Numbered from the stretch's first letter, positions 1 to 7,312 are shown. The stretch: DNA of 14,487 nt from CAYXVU01 sp964468725 (GCA_964468725.1 CAYXVU010000156.1:1-14487); one strand, 5' to 3'. Made by a program: numbers and translations. Notes: generated by a model from the letters alone, not told the origin.

Positions 1-405
1 ACGATTCGTACGAAAGGCGACGGCACGACCGGCGGCCTCGAAGTGGATGCGGGCGACAAGGGCAAAGTTGTTATTGGCGGGGGCGCAAACGCCAATTTGC
101 CATCATGGTTTCCGCCTTATCCCGGTGCGAAGATTGCTGGTGTTTACTCTTCCGATACGCCGCAGGCAAAGACGCAAGGGTTTCAATTCGATACGGATGA
201 TTCTGCTGCCGAGGTGATGGCCTTTTACCGCGAAGCGCTCGAAGATGAGGGCTTCAAAATCACCACCAGCCAAGTCAACAACGACCAGTTTTCCAGTTCG
301 CAGATCAGCGCCGAAGATAGCCGTCGCAAACGTCAGGCTTTTATCAACGCTTTGATTCAGTCGGGGCGCACTAAAGTGACGGTTGCCTTGACCGAGCAGC
401 CCTAG
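1..405 (+). CDS. C-terminal part of an exported or membrane protein with a 'PxYPGA...FYxxxLxxxGF' domain (partial)
   Basis: The frame is open to the left edge, so the N-terminus lies outside the window. A GTG at 43 is only an internal codon. The visible 134 residues begin with a Gly/Lys-rich segment, followed by a compact domain with PSWFPPYPGAK, a short beta-like stretch ending in FQFDTDD, then FYREALEDEGFKIT and a closing strand TKVTVALTEQP. From memory, this layout (Pro-Tyr-Pro-Gly, then a helix ending in FYxxxLxxxGF, then a basic strand) recurs at the C-terminus of uncharacterised acidobacterial proteins whose N-terminus is often a zinc ribbon, lipobox or membrane anchor. The function is unknown. 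The gene ends with TAG at 403-405, and 179 bases separate it from rnhB, in which I see no terminator or RNA gene. I am confident it is coding but not of any role. Confidence 0.75.
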   Translation, partial: TIRTKGDGTTGGLEVDAGDKGKVVIGGGANANLPSWFPPYPGAKIAGVYSSDTPQAKTQGFQFDTDDSAAEVMAFYREALEDEGFKITTSQVNNDQFSSSQISAEDSRRKRQAFINALIQSGRTKVTVALTEQP

Positions 406-584
406 CCAGGCGTTGCCGTTGCGCCGCACAAAGCAGGCGGCAAGTAGGGCTTCGAACCCGAAACGTTCTTCGCGCCGAAAATAGTTTGGCCGCAACGATT
501 CAATTCAGCTTGCTTGCCGGTTGCTGCTCTCCACCACAAACGAGATGGCATCTGGCAAGTAGCCCGTTCTGAACTTGACACCCT

Positions 585-1220
585 ATGGCTTGTGATGCGC
601 GGTTGGAAAGGGAGCTTTTGGTGCGGGGCTTTCGCCTCGTCGCCGGGGTGGATGAAGTCGGGCGCGGGGCGTTGGCCGGGCCGGTCGTCGCAGCGGCAGT
701 GATCTTGAACCTCGATGATCTGCCCGCGGGATTGAATGACTCAAAGCAGTTGAGCAAGCGCCAACGGGAACGATTTTTTACTCAACTTCAGCAGTGTGCA
801 CAGGCTTTTTCTATTGCTCGCATCGAGCCGCATGAGATTGATCGCATCAACATTCATCGCGCCTCTTTGCAGGCGATGGCTCAGGCAATAAAAGCGTTGC
901 CACTGCTACCTGACTATGTTTTAATAGACGGGCGACATCAGGTTCCCGACCTGTCCTGCTCCCAAAGATCAATCATTAAAGGCGACGGTCTTTCGGTTTC
1001 TATCGCATCGGCTTCGATCATTGCCAAAGTGACGCGTGACGAGTTGATGTGCAAATATGACGAAGAGTTCCCCGGTTACGGATTTTCCGCGCATGTTGGC
1101 TATGGCACGAAAGCGCACAAAGCTGCGGTTGCGCGGCTCGGTCCCTCGCCGATCCATCGCCTGACGTTTCAGGGCGTGCGGCCCTCCCAACTCACGCTCG
1201 GATTCGTCGAATCGCCGTAA
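585..1220 (+). CDS. rnhB: Ribonuclease HII
   Basis: This is a type 2 RNase H, which cleaves the RNA strand of RNA-DNA hybrids and starts ribonucleotide excision from DNA in the cytoplasm. The 211 residues match the usual family length. The signature GVDEVGRG at 21-28 carries catalytic Asp23 and Glu24. The third acid is Asp115 in YVLIDG and the fourth is Asp134 in IKGDG. The family blocks LNDSKQLS (about 49-56), ASASIIAKVTRD (141-152) and a YGFSAHVGYGT segment near the C-terminus are all present. The ATG at 585 places the signature at the normal distance from the N-terminus. There is no strong Shine-Dalgarno sequence; the TTGACA at 575-580 lies too close to the start to be its -35. The downstream TPR gene begins 177 bases later, so co-transcription is possible but not shown. 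Confidence 0.96.
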   Translation: MACDARLERELLVRGFRLVAGVDEVGRGALAGPVVAAAVILNLDDLPAGLNDSKQLSKRQRERFFTQLQQCAQAFSIARIEPHEIDRINIHRASLQAMAQAIKALPLLPDYVLIDGRHQVPDLSCSQRSIIKGDGLSVSIASASIIAKVTRDELMCKYDEEFPGYGFSAHVGYGTKAHKAAVARLGPSPIHRLTFQGVRPSQLTLGFVESP

Positions 1221-1397
1221 GCGCCCCTTGCGGTTAGCCGATAGAAAGTGGTTCTGCTCGCTCACCTCGGATTGCTCTCCACCGTCGCCCCTGAGTTTGA
1301 CAGAAGAGGGTTGCCAGTTTACGCGCTGAGATGCAGCGGACGAGAGAGCGCGTGAGACGATTGCGGAAGAGGTCGAACAGCGGCCTCGGGAGGGGTT

Positions 1398-4300
1398 ATG
1401 TCTCTGAATAAATCGAAGACCGTACGCACGGCGGAAAAGTACGTGCTTCAGGGAAAGATCGGCGCGGCCATTGATGAGTACAAAAAGGTCGTAGATGCCG
1501 ATCCGAGCGATCTGACGACGATCAATACTTTAGGCGACCTCTATGTGCGCGCCGGACGCATACAAGATGCCATCATCAATTTTTCGCGCATCGCCGACAG
1601 CTATCGAGAAAGCGGCTTTACTTTGAAAGCCATTGCGATGCTCAAAAAGATCTCTAAGCTCGATCCGACCAACATCGAAACCGCTATGAAACTGGCCAAC
1701 CTCTATTCGCAACAGGGGCTGCTAGTCGAAGCGCGGCAGCAATACCTGCAAGTCGCAGATGCCTATGCGCGCGTCGGACAGACGCGCAAAGCGTTGGAAG
1801 CCTATCAAAAGATCGCCGACCTCGATCCATCCAATACCGCTGTGCGCATGAAGTTAGGAGAAATCTATTCGCGCGAACGCATGCCCGAACAGGCGCACGA
1901 GTCATTCATCACGGCGGGCGCGGAATTTCTTCGTAAAGGCGACATCGAGCAGGCGCTCAATGCCAACCTCAAAGCCATCGCTATTGACCCGGAAAGCCGT
2001 CAAGGGCTGAGCGCGATTGCGACGATCTACACCGAGCAGGGACAGCCGGATCGCGCCATCAACATCTTGTGCGAAGCCTTCGAGCGCAACCCCGGTGATG
2101 TCGAATTGTTGACCATCTTAGGGCGCACCTATCTTTCGGCCAGTATGATGGACGAAGCGGAGCGCACCTTTCTCAGCCTCGTGCAACTAGACCGCAACCG
2201 CTATAACTACCTGCTGGAAGTCGGGCGCAAATTTTTGCAAGCGGGCGAATTGGATCGCGCTGCCGAACAGATTGACGGCTGCTTAGATGTCTTAATTACC
2301 AAGCGCGAAGAGGACAAAGCCATTGACTTTTTGCGGCGCATTCTCGACCGCGATATGAATCATCTGGGTTCGCTCAAACGGCTGGCGCAGATTTTCATGC
2401 GCATCCGCGAAGATCATAATCTGATTGCTTCATTGAATTCGCTGGCCGAAGCGGCTTTGCGAAAAGGCGACGAAGAGGAAGCCATTGCCGCGCTCAAAGA
2501 GTTGGTCAAACTCGAACCCGATGAACCCTTGCACTTGCAACGCCTCTACAATCTCGGCGTCAAAGATGTAGCGGCATCCGATTCGTCCGATATGGTGCGC
2601 GCCACCGGGCCGCTCGATTACGGATCGGCGGCCTACGATGATGCGTTTGTGGTGCGACAAATCTCCGAAGCCGAATTGCTGTCCGGACACGGACAAGTGG
2701 ATCACGCCATCTCGATCCTCAAAGGCATTCTCGAACACACGCCAGAAAATTTGCAGGTACATCAGAAACTCAAAGATATCTATCTGCGCGCCGGGATGAT
2801 GGGCAAAGCGGCCAAAGAATGCCTCGATCTGGCGCGCATTCATCAGGCGAGGGGAGAATCGGCGCGTGCCAGCGATTGTCTGGCGGAAGCGCGCCAACTC
2901 GACCCGTTGCTTGACGTTCCCGAAACGCCGGATGACGGGGCGAGTTGGTTGGCTGCCGCCAACGATGCGGCCTCCGCGACAGGGTTCGCTCTTCCGGCAG
3001 ATGCCTCGCCCGCTGAATTCGCGTTGCCGGAATCGAGCAATGGGGTGTCTGCGCACGCCTCCATCAATGGATTTGACCTGACGCCATCGGCGACCCGCTT
3101 TGATGGAGCGGCAGAAAACGGCTTTGAAATGGCCGGAGCGGTTGACAGCTTTGCCAACATCTATGGCTCAGACGCCAGCGGCAACGATGACGGATTTGCC
3201 GTCTATTCATCCGCCGCCGCCTATCCAGAGGCTGAAATCAGCGAACAGCCGAGCGCCTGGAATGCCTTCGATGACCCGTCGGTCTTCTTGTCCAATGCGA
3301 CGAGTGAACCGTCTGCGCCTGCGCTTTCGCCCGCCGAACGAGCCTACGCTTCGGGTTACTTGACGCCTGAGTTTTTGAAAGACGAACTCGACAGCATTGA
3401 TTTCTACATCGCGCAGGGCTATTTCGACATCGCGCGCAACACCTTGGATCGGCTGTGTGAAGAACACGGCAACCTGCCGGATTTGATGAAACGTTATCAG
3501 CAACTCGGCGTCGAAGATGATGTGCCACCTGCATCCGCACCGCCGCAACCGGAAGAGGCGTTCAGCGTGCACTTTGACACCGGCACTTTTGATGCATCGA
3601 ACGCCGCCTCCAACGGGTCAGGGGGCTTATCATCATTGTCCGAAGGGACGGCCGACGAAGCCGGGACGCACAACAACGGGCAGCAGAATTTCATGCCTTT
3701 GGTGCTAAAAAAGGAGTCGGGACCGCTCTACCCCGATCTGATGGTGAAGTTCAACACCTCCGAATTGCTGAAGGATTCGATCTTCGATTACGCGCCGCCG
3801 CAGAGCACGGAAGACAAACCGGCGCCCTTGAATATCGGTACGGCGGATTTGATTCAATCAATCGTCTCCGATATTGATGCGGCGTTCGATATGGCGCCAG
3901 AGAGCGCCAGCCGTCCGCAAATCGAAGCGCCGCCAGTTGCCATTTCGACGCCCGAAGCCCGTCCCATCGAAGAGTCGCCCTTCGGCGAGATGGTGGGGGG
4001 CGGATACTTCCCCGATCTGCCAACTTCAGCGGGCACGGACGAGACGCTTCTTGATATAGACCACCGCGCCGATTTTCAAGAGATTGTTGAAGAGGTGACC
4101 GTCGAAGCGCCCTCTGCTGCTCCGGCGCTCGATTTCGAGACTCATTACAGCCTCGGCCTCGCCTACAAAGACATGGACTTGTTGGAGGATGCCATTGAGC
4201 AATTCCAACTGGCATACAAGCAAGCCAGTTCGGAAGAGCATGCTGACCATTGCAGTCAGTGCTGCAACATGCTCGGTCTGTGCTTCAAACGCAAAGGGAT

Positions 4301-4520
4301 GGGCAAACTGGCGGTGATGTGGTTTGAACGCGGCTTGCAGATCGCCAGTCGGACAGAAGATGAGTATCAGGCGCTGCGGTATGAAATCGGCTCCTGTTAC
4401 GAAGAGACAGGCGACACCGAAAAAGCGCTTGACGCGTATCTGGAAGTCTACGCCGTAGATGTCAACTATCGTCAGGTCGGCGATAAGATCAAGCAGTTGC
4501 AGACGCTGAAAACGACGTGA
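1398..4520 (+). CDS. Large tetratricopeptide-repeat protein with low-complexity linkers
   Basis: This 1040-residue protein is probably a cytoplasmic scaffold; no signal peptide or membrane segment is visible. Residues 1-390 are a nearly continuous TPR superhelix, with repeated patterns such as A...Y.K....DP......LG.LY...G. A further TPR-like stretch runs from about 425 to 500. Residues 500-645 are an acidic Ala/Ser/Asn-rich linker. Residues 646-705 form a lone helical unit containing DSIDFYIAQGYFDIA, followed by a second disordered acidic linker (about 706-905). A C-terminal TPR block at about 910-1035 contains SLGLAYKDMDLLEDAIEQF and MLGLCFKRKGMGKLAVMWF. TPRs bind partner proteins. Similar architectures occur in Acidobacteriota and Myxococcota, sometimes near motility or signalling genes, but nothing here identifies the partner. 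The ATG is preceded by GGAGG at 1389-1393 (spacing 4). The stop codon overlaps a GTG of the next frame (GTGA at 4517-4520). Confidence 0.93.
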   Translation: MSLNKSKTVRTAEKYVLQGKIGAAIDEYKKVVDADPSDLTTINTLGDLYVRAGRIQDAIINFSRIADSYRESGFTLKAIAMLKKISKLDPTNIETAMKLANLYSQQGLLVEARQQYLQVADAYARVGQTRKALEAYQKIADLDPSNTAVRMKLGEIYSRERMPEQAHESFITAGAEFLRKGDIEQALNANLKAIAIDPESRQGLSAIATIYTEQGQPDRAINILCEAFERNPGDVELLTILGRTYLSASMMDEAERTFLSLVQLDRNRYNYLLEVGRKFLQAGELDRAAEQIDGCLDVLITKREEDKAIDFLRRILDRDMNHLGSLKRLAQIFMRIREDHNLIASLNSLAEAALRKGDEEEAIAALKELVKLEPDEPLHLQRLYNLGVKDVAASDSSDMVRATGPLDYGSAAYDDAFVVRQISEAELLSGHGQVDHAISILKGILEHTPENLQVHQKLKDIYLRAGMMGKAAKECLDLARIHQARGESARASDCLAEARQLDPLLDVPETPDDGASWLAAANDAASATGFALPADASPAEFALPESSNGVSAHASINGFDLTPSATRFDGAAENGFEMAGAVDSFANIYGSDASGNDDGFAVYSSAAAYPEAEISEQPSAWNAFDDPSVFLSNATSEPSAPALSPAERAYASGYLTPEFLKDELDSIDFYIAQGYFDIARNTLDRLCEEHGNLPDLMKRYQQLGVEDDVPPASAPPQPEEAFSVHFDTGTFDASNAASNGSGGLSSLSEGTADEAGTHNNGQQNFMPLVLKKESGPLYPDLMVKFNTSELLKDSIFDYAPPQSTEDKPAPLNIGTADLIQSIVSDIDAAFDMAPESASRPQIEAPPVAISTPEARPIEESPFGEMVGGGYFPDLPTSAGTDETLLDIDHRADFQEIVEEVTVEAPSAAPALDFETHYSLGLAYKDMDLLEDAIEQFQLAYKQASSEEHADHCSQCCNMLGLCFKRKGMGKLAVMWFERGLQIASRTEDEYQALRYEIGSCYEETGDTEKALDAYLEVYAVDVNYRQVGDKIKQLQTLKTT

Positions 4521-4522
4521 TA

Positions 4523-4616
4523 GATTCAGGCTGGGGATTGAGGCGTCAGGATGTCGGATTGGGTTTCAAGTTGCAAACGCCCTCCGAAATCCTGAATCGT
4601 TCATCCGACCTCCTGA
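4523..4616. repeat. Cluster of short inverted and direct repeats upstream of the small membrane protein
   Basis: TCAGGATGTCGGAT (4546-4559) is inverted as ATCCGACCTCCTGA at 4603-4616, with one mismatch. The same unit is also inverted as TCCGAAATCCTGA at 4583-4595, again with one mismatch. A second pair, GATTCAGG at 4523-4530 and CCTGAATC at 4591-4598, is perfect. The result is one forward and two reverse copies of a 13-base unit in under 100 bases. The pairs can form alternative hairpins, or an interlocked arrangement (4523 with 4591, and 4546 with 4603). It lies between the TPR stop and the probable ATG of the next gene. Confidence 0.6.
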
Positions 4617-4618
4617 TT

Positions 4619-4921
4619 ATGGCTGTTAAACTAACACTGATATTCTTTATTCTCATCTGTTTGGAAATCGGTTTATTGCTGGTTGCCCTACCTTGGTTAG
4701 ATTCGCCTTCGTGGTCAGAAAACTTTCTCCTCGTCTGGTTGGTAGATCGAACGAATCTGCCGACGCTTGGCCATGTCGTTGCAAGCGGATATTTTCGCGG
4801 AGCCGTCAGCGGACTTGGATTGCTCAATATCTTCCTCGCCCTTTATGAAGCGGTGAATTTCCATAAGACGGTGCGCGCTTTTCAATCCGAACTGAAAAAA
4901 GAGGAAGCCCGGTCTGAGTAA
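4619..4921 (+). CDS. Small two-helix membrane protein of unknown function
   Basis: From the ATG at 4619 the protein has 100 residues. Transmembrane helix 1 spans about residues 5-25 and ends in LPW. A 30-residue loop follows, with WSENF and a His/Pro-rich stretch. Helix 2 spans about 59-79 and contains the small-residue motif RGAVSGLGLLNIF, and a charged C-terminal tail follows it. I know of uncharacterised acidobacterial proteins with a similar 'GAVSGLGL.N' second helix, but no function. The same frame could begin at GTG 4517, overlapping the TPR stop, and would add 34 residues. I prefer 4619 because the extra part is encoded by the repeat cluster and reads as low-quality protein, though neither start has a convincing Shine-Dalgarno sequence. 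The stop codon TAA (4919-4921) lies inside the start of thiE, which points to translational coupling. Confidence 0.7.
   Translation: MAVKLTLIFFILICLEIGLLLVALPWLDSPSWSENFLLVWLVDRTNLPTLGHVVASGYFRGAVSGLGLLNIFLALYEAVNFHKTVRAFQSELKKEEARSE
4900..4907 (+). promoter_or_regulatory. Shine-Dalgarno sequence deciding the CTG start of thiE
   Basis: AGAGGAAG lies with its GAGG core (4901-4904) nine bases before the CTG at 4914. The thiE frame is open back to 4896 (TGA at 4893-4895) and has no ATG, GTG or TTG before 5013, so this site supports CTG as the initiation codon. Confidence 0.6.
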
Positions 4922-5546
4922 GCCAACGCCGCTTATCTATCTCATCACAGATCGCCATCAATTATCGCACCCTGGTGAGCTGACGGCGCTGGTCGAATGG
5001 CTGCGCGGAGCAATGGCTGCCGGGGTAGATTGGATTCAACTGCGCGAGCGCGACCTCTCCGCCCGTTCCCAGTTCGAACTGGCGGCGACGCTCGCCGAAA
5101 GCGCACGGCTCAGAGGAGTTCGCCTGTTCATCAATGATCGGGCAGATATCGCCGCCCGTCTTGGTCTGGGAGTGCATCTGACGACGCGCTCGCTAACGGC
5201 GGCAACCATCCGCCGGACATTTGGCGCCGAACTCTTCATTGGCGTCTCAACGCACACGCTTGCCGAAGCGCGGGAAGCCGAGCGCGGCGGCGCGAACTTT
5301 GTCGTCTTCGGCCCGGTCTTTGAGACCGCCAGTAAGAGAGCTTATGGCGAGCCGGTCGGACTCGCTGCGTTGAAGATGGTGACAGCCGCTTTGCAAATCC
5401 CTGTGCTTGCTTTGGGTGGCATAAAACTCTCAAACCTTGCTGCGATAGAGGAGAGCGGCGCGGCAGGTATTGCCGCCATATCGCTCTTCACAGAAGCGGA
5501 TGATTTGGCGGCGCTGGTACGAACCATCAAACACCCGGTATTCTGA
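4914..5546 (+). CDS. thiE: Thiamine-phosphate synthase family protein (ThiE, with TenI-like residues), probable CTG start
   Basis: ThiE joins hydroxymethylpyrimidine diphosphate to thiazole phosphate to make thiamin phosphate; its paralogue TenI tautomerises the thiazole. From CTG 4914 the protein has 210 residues, a normal ThiE length. The first strand LIYLITD (7-13) lies before the first ATG (5013) and is needed for the TIM barrel, so the annotated start should not be 5013. Visible motifs are IQLRERD (41-47), INDRAD (73-78), GVHLTTRSL (86-94), GVSTHTLAEA (110-119), FGPVFETASK (132-141) and VLALGGI near the C-terminus. Two departures from classical ThiE stand out. The GQxD motif carrying the Mg-binding Asp is replaced by TTRS, and PTxTK is replaced by ETASK. 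Both are closer to TenI. The neighbouring thiD supports a thiamin role, but ThiE versus TenI activity is open. The gene overlaps the upstream gene by 8 bases. Confidence 0.85.
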   Translation: MSKPTPLIYLITDRHQLSHPGELTALVEWLRGAMAAGVDWIQLRERDLSARSQFELAATLAESARLRGVRLFINDRADIAARLGLGVHLTTRSLTAATIRRTFGAELFIGVSTHTLAEAREAERGGANFVVFGPVFETASKRAYGEPVGLAALKMVTAALQIPVLALGGIKLSNLAAIEESGAAGIAAISLFTEADDLAALVRTIKHPVF

Positions 5547-5607
5547 TTGCCGACCGGGTTTGCCCAGACAACCGGAAACGACAAATGCGAATCCGACACC
5601 TGACTCT

Positions 5608-6408
5608 ATGCGGACAGTGATGACCATAGCAGGATTCGACCCCTCGGCGGGCGCAGGCATTCTGGCGGATGTCAAAACCGTGAGCGCCTTCGGCTGTTAT
5701 GGTGTTGCGGCCATCACCAGTTTGACCTATCAAAATACTCAAGGAGTTTTCGGCTCGGCCAATCAAGGCGGCGCGATTGTGCGCCAACAACTGCACCCGC
5801 TTTTTGATGATTTCGAGATTGCTGCCATCAAAACCGGCATGCTGCCGAGCGCCGAGGTGATCGCAGCGGTTGCTGAAGAGTTGGCGGCGCGACCCGCGCT
5901 GCCTTTGGTGGTTGATCCGGTCATTCGGAGTACGAGCGGCTATGACTTGATCGATGATGAGGCGCTTGGCGTATTGATAGAAAAGCTCTTGCCGCTGGCA
6001 ACCGTTGTCACCCCAAACGCTGTCGAAGCCGAGCGGATGACGGGTATCAAGATTCAAGATGTGGCCACGATGCAAGCGGCGGGCGAGGCGCTGCTCGGAC
6101 GACGAGCAGCCGCCGTTTTGATTAAGGGCGGCGATCTGACGGGCGAGGAGGCCACCGACTTATTGGTGGAAGCAAACCAGGTCGCGGAGTTCCGTCTGCC
6201 GCGTTTGGCTTCGTTGCACACTCATGGAAGCGGCTGCACGTTAGCGGCCGCCCTGGCCTGTCTGCTGGCGCACGGACTGCCGCTCAGTGAGGCCGTCCGG
6301 CGGGCGAAAACCTATGTGCATGAAGCGATTCGCCGCGCCCCCGGGCTAGGCAAAGGGCATGGGCCGCTGGGGCATTTTCCGCACCTGCGCGCCTTTGAGG
6401 AACTCTGA
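5608..6408 (+). CDS. thiD: Hydroxymethylpyrimidine/phosphomethylpyrimidine kinase
   Basis: ThiD phosphorylates HMP and then HMP-P, giving the diphosphate used by ThiE. It belongs to the ribokinase fold. From the ATG at 5608 the protein has 266 residues, the normal length. The N-terminal signature TIAGFDPSAGAGILADVKT spans about 6-24. It is followed by TSLTYQNTQGV, IKTGMLP, LVVDPVI, VTPNAVEAERMTG and VLIKGGDLTGEEATDLL. The anion-hole and catalytic motif HGSGC is at 206-210, with Cys210, and a GKGHGPLGHF tail closes the protein. An ATG at 5620 is equally in frame and would remove four residues. The longer frame back to 5470 only overlaps thiE and reads as non-protein, so I reject it. The gene follows thiE by 61 bases on the same strand. 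No TPP riboswitch (CUGAGA plus the ACCUGAUCUGG-type arm) is seen upstream of either gene. Confidence 0.96.
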   Translation: MRTVMTIAGFDPSAGAGILADVKTVSAFGCYGVAAITSLTYQNTQGVFGSANQGGAIVRQQLHPLFDDFEIAAIKTGMLPSAEVIAAVAEELAARPALPLVVDPVIRSTSGYDLIDDEALGVLIEKLLPLATVVTPNAVEAERMTGIKIQDVATMQAAGEALLGRRAAAVLIKGGDLTGEEATDLLVEANQVAEFRLPRLASLHTHGSGCTLAAALACLLAHGLPLSEAVRRAKTYVHEAIRRAPGLGKGHGPLGHFPHLRAFEEL

Positions 6409-6467
6409 TAGTCGGTCATCAAGCCTGTTGAACATCGTAAAGTGCTCTGTCTGGCTCTAACCTCTTT

Positions 6468-6476
6468 TGCTATACT
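6468..6476 (+). promoter_or_regulatory. Extended -10 promoter candidate for the sigma factor gene
   Basis: TGCTATACT contains TG-n followed by TATACT (5/6 to TATAAT at 6471-6476), the form of an extended -10. No good -35 is present 16-18 bases upstream, as is common for extended -10 promoters. It would give a leader of about 120 bases before the ATG at 6602. Assignment is by consensus only. Confidence 0.4.
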
Positions 6477-6591
6477 GCGTGCGGCATAAGAGGGGTTCGG
6501 GCTCTTCGTGCGGATTGGTTAGTTCCGTCACGCCTTCACAATCTGCCAAAACAATAGAGTTGCTGTGTGCAGGTTATCGGCTTGTCTTCCC

Positions 6592-6600
6592 GGAGAGAAG
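6592..6600 (+). promoter_or_regulatory. Ribosome binding site deciding the sigma factor start
   Basis: GGAGAGAAG ends one base before the ATG at 6602, with the GGAG core (6592-6595) six bases away. The in-frame ATG at 6467 lacks such a site and overlaps the likely -10, so 6602 is preferred. Confidence 0.6.
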
Positions 6601-6601
6601 A

Positions 6602-7312
6602 ATGGTTGCAGACCCGCGCGATTGGACGGTCTCTGAGTTGGTGGAGCGGTGTTGTCAGCGTCCAGTTGATAACACCGCATGGAACGAGTTTGTCCAACGC
6701 TATCACTCGACGATCAAAGGCAGCATCATTCGCGCCTATCGCTCGAAACAGTTCGCCAGTTATCGTGACCGCTTTTCTGAAGAGCAGATCGAAGATTTGG
6801 TGCAGCGTGCCTATCAAAAATTATTGGAAGATCATTCCGGGGCGCTGAAACGGTATAAAGGAAAATATGAGCATTCCATCTTTCAGTATCTGGTCATCAT
6901 TTCGATCAATGTCGTGCGCGATCACTTCCGCGAGTTAAATGCTAAAAAGCGACCGCAAACCATCAACCCATTCAATGATCCGACCGATCATCCAGGCGAT
7001 TCATCTGATCGGGAACGACCGCTCAAGAGTTTGGAGAATGTGGCTGCCGATGAGCCGCAAAAGCTCTTTATCATTGACGACGCAGTTGCCTATCTGCGAA
7101 AGCATCTCCGCAGCAAGAATCTGGAACGCGACCTTTTGATCTTCCAACTGCGATACGAAGAGGAATTGACGCTTGACGAGATTAGCGAAGCGATTGGGCG
7201 GCAGTTGACCTCTATCGGCATCGGCTCCTTGCTCAATCGCCTCATCAAACGGCTGCGCCCGGTCTTCGGGGCAAAGAACCTGCCCGAAGAAGAAGAAGAA
7301 GGCGAAGAGTAA
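6602..7312 (+). CDS. RNA polymerase sigma-70 family (ECF-like) factor
   Basis: This 236-residue protein has region 2 at about 28-117, including FVQRYHSTIKGSII, the helix IEDLVQRAYQKLLED and the stretch FQYLVIISINVVRDHFRELNAKKR, which resembles the -10 recognition and core-binding helices. A 40-residue charged linker follows. Region 4 lies at about 160-220 with ERDLLIFQLRYEEELTLDEISEAIG. The usual recognition helix (of the form TVKSRLHRA) reads TSIGIGSLLNRLIKRLR, so -35 recognition may be atypical. The protein ends in an acidic tail EEEEEGEE encoded by GAA/GAG repeats. No anti-sigma factor or zinc-binding partner is adjacent: thiD lies upstream and hemC converges downstream with a 16-base gap. 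It could instead be a sigma-like regulator with weak DNA specificity. I am confident of the family but not of its regulon. Confidence 0.88.
   Translation: MVADPRDWTVSELVERCCQRPVDNTAWNEFVQRYHSTIKGSIIRAYRSKQFASYRDRFSEEQIEDLVQRAYQKLLEDHSGALKRYKGKYEHSIFQYLVIISINVVRDHFRELNAKKRPQTINPFNDPTDHPGDSSDRERPLKSLENVAADEPQKLFIIDDAVAYLRKHLRSKNLERDLLIFQLRYEEELTLDEISEAIGRQLTSIGIGSLLNRLIKRLRPVFGAKNLPEEEEEGEE

Noticed and set aside
440..475. T-arm-like sequence (GGTTCGA context on the - strand)
   Set aside because: Only three base pairs flank the loop, and no acceptor, D or anticodon arms can be built in 80 bases on either side.
575..603. TTGACA just upstream of rnhB
   Set aside because: A matching -10 would fall inside the coding sequence and reads CGCGGT.
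1297..1325. Perfect TTGACA before the TPR gene as a promoter
   Set aside because: No acceptable -10 lies 16-18 bases downstream (TACGCG at 17), so a promoter cannot be supported from consensus.
3751..4215. 154-residue - strand frame opposite the TPR gene
   Set aside because: Arg/Pro-rich shadow over a linker region without start signal or motif.
5470..5607. N-terminal extension of ThiD by 46 residues
   Set aside because: It overlaps the end of thiE and has no resemblance to ThiD, whose signature begins right after 5608.
4921..5607. TPP riboswitch for thiE or thiD
   Set aside because: No CUGAGA or the second TPP-binding arm, and there is no leader long enough before thiE.
6467..6601. Longer start of the sigma factor
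   Set aside because: The ATG at 6467 overlaps the likely -10 element and lacks a ribosome site, while 6602 has GGAGAG at a good distance.
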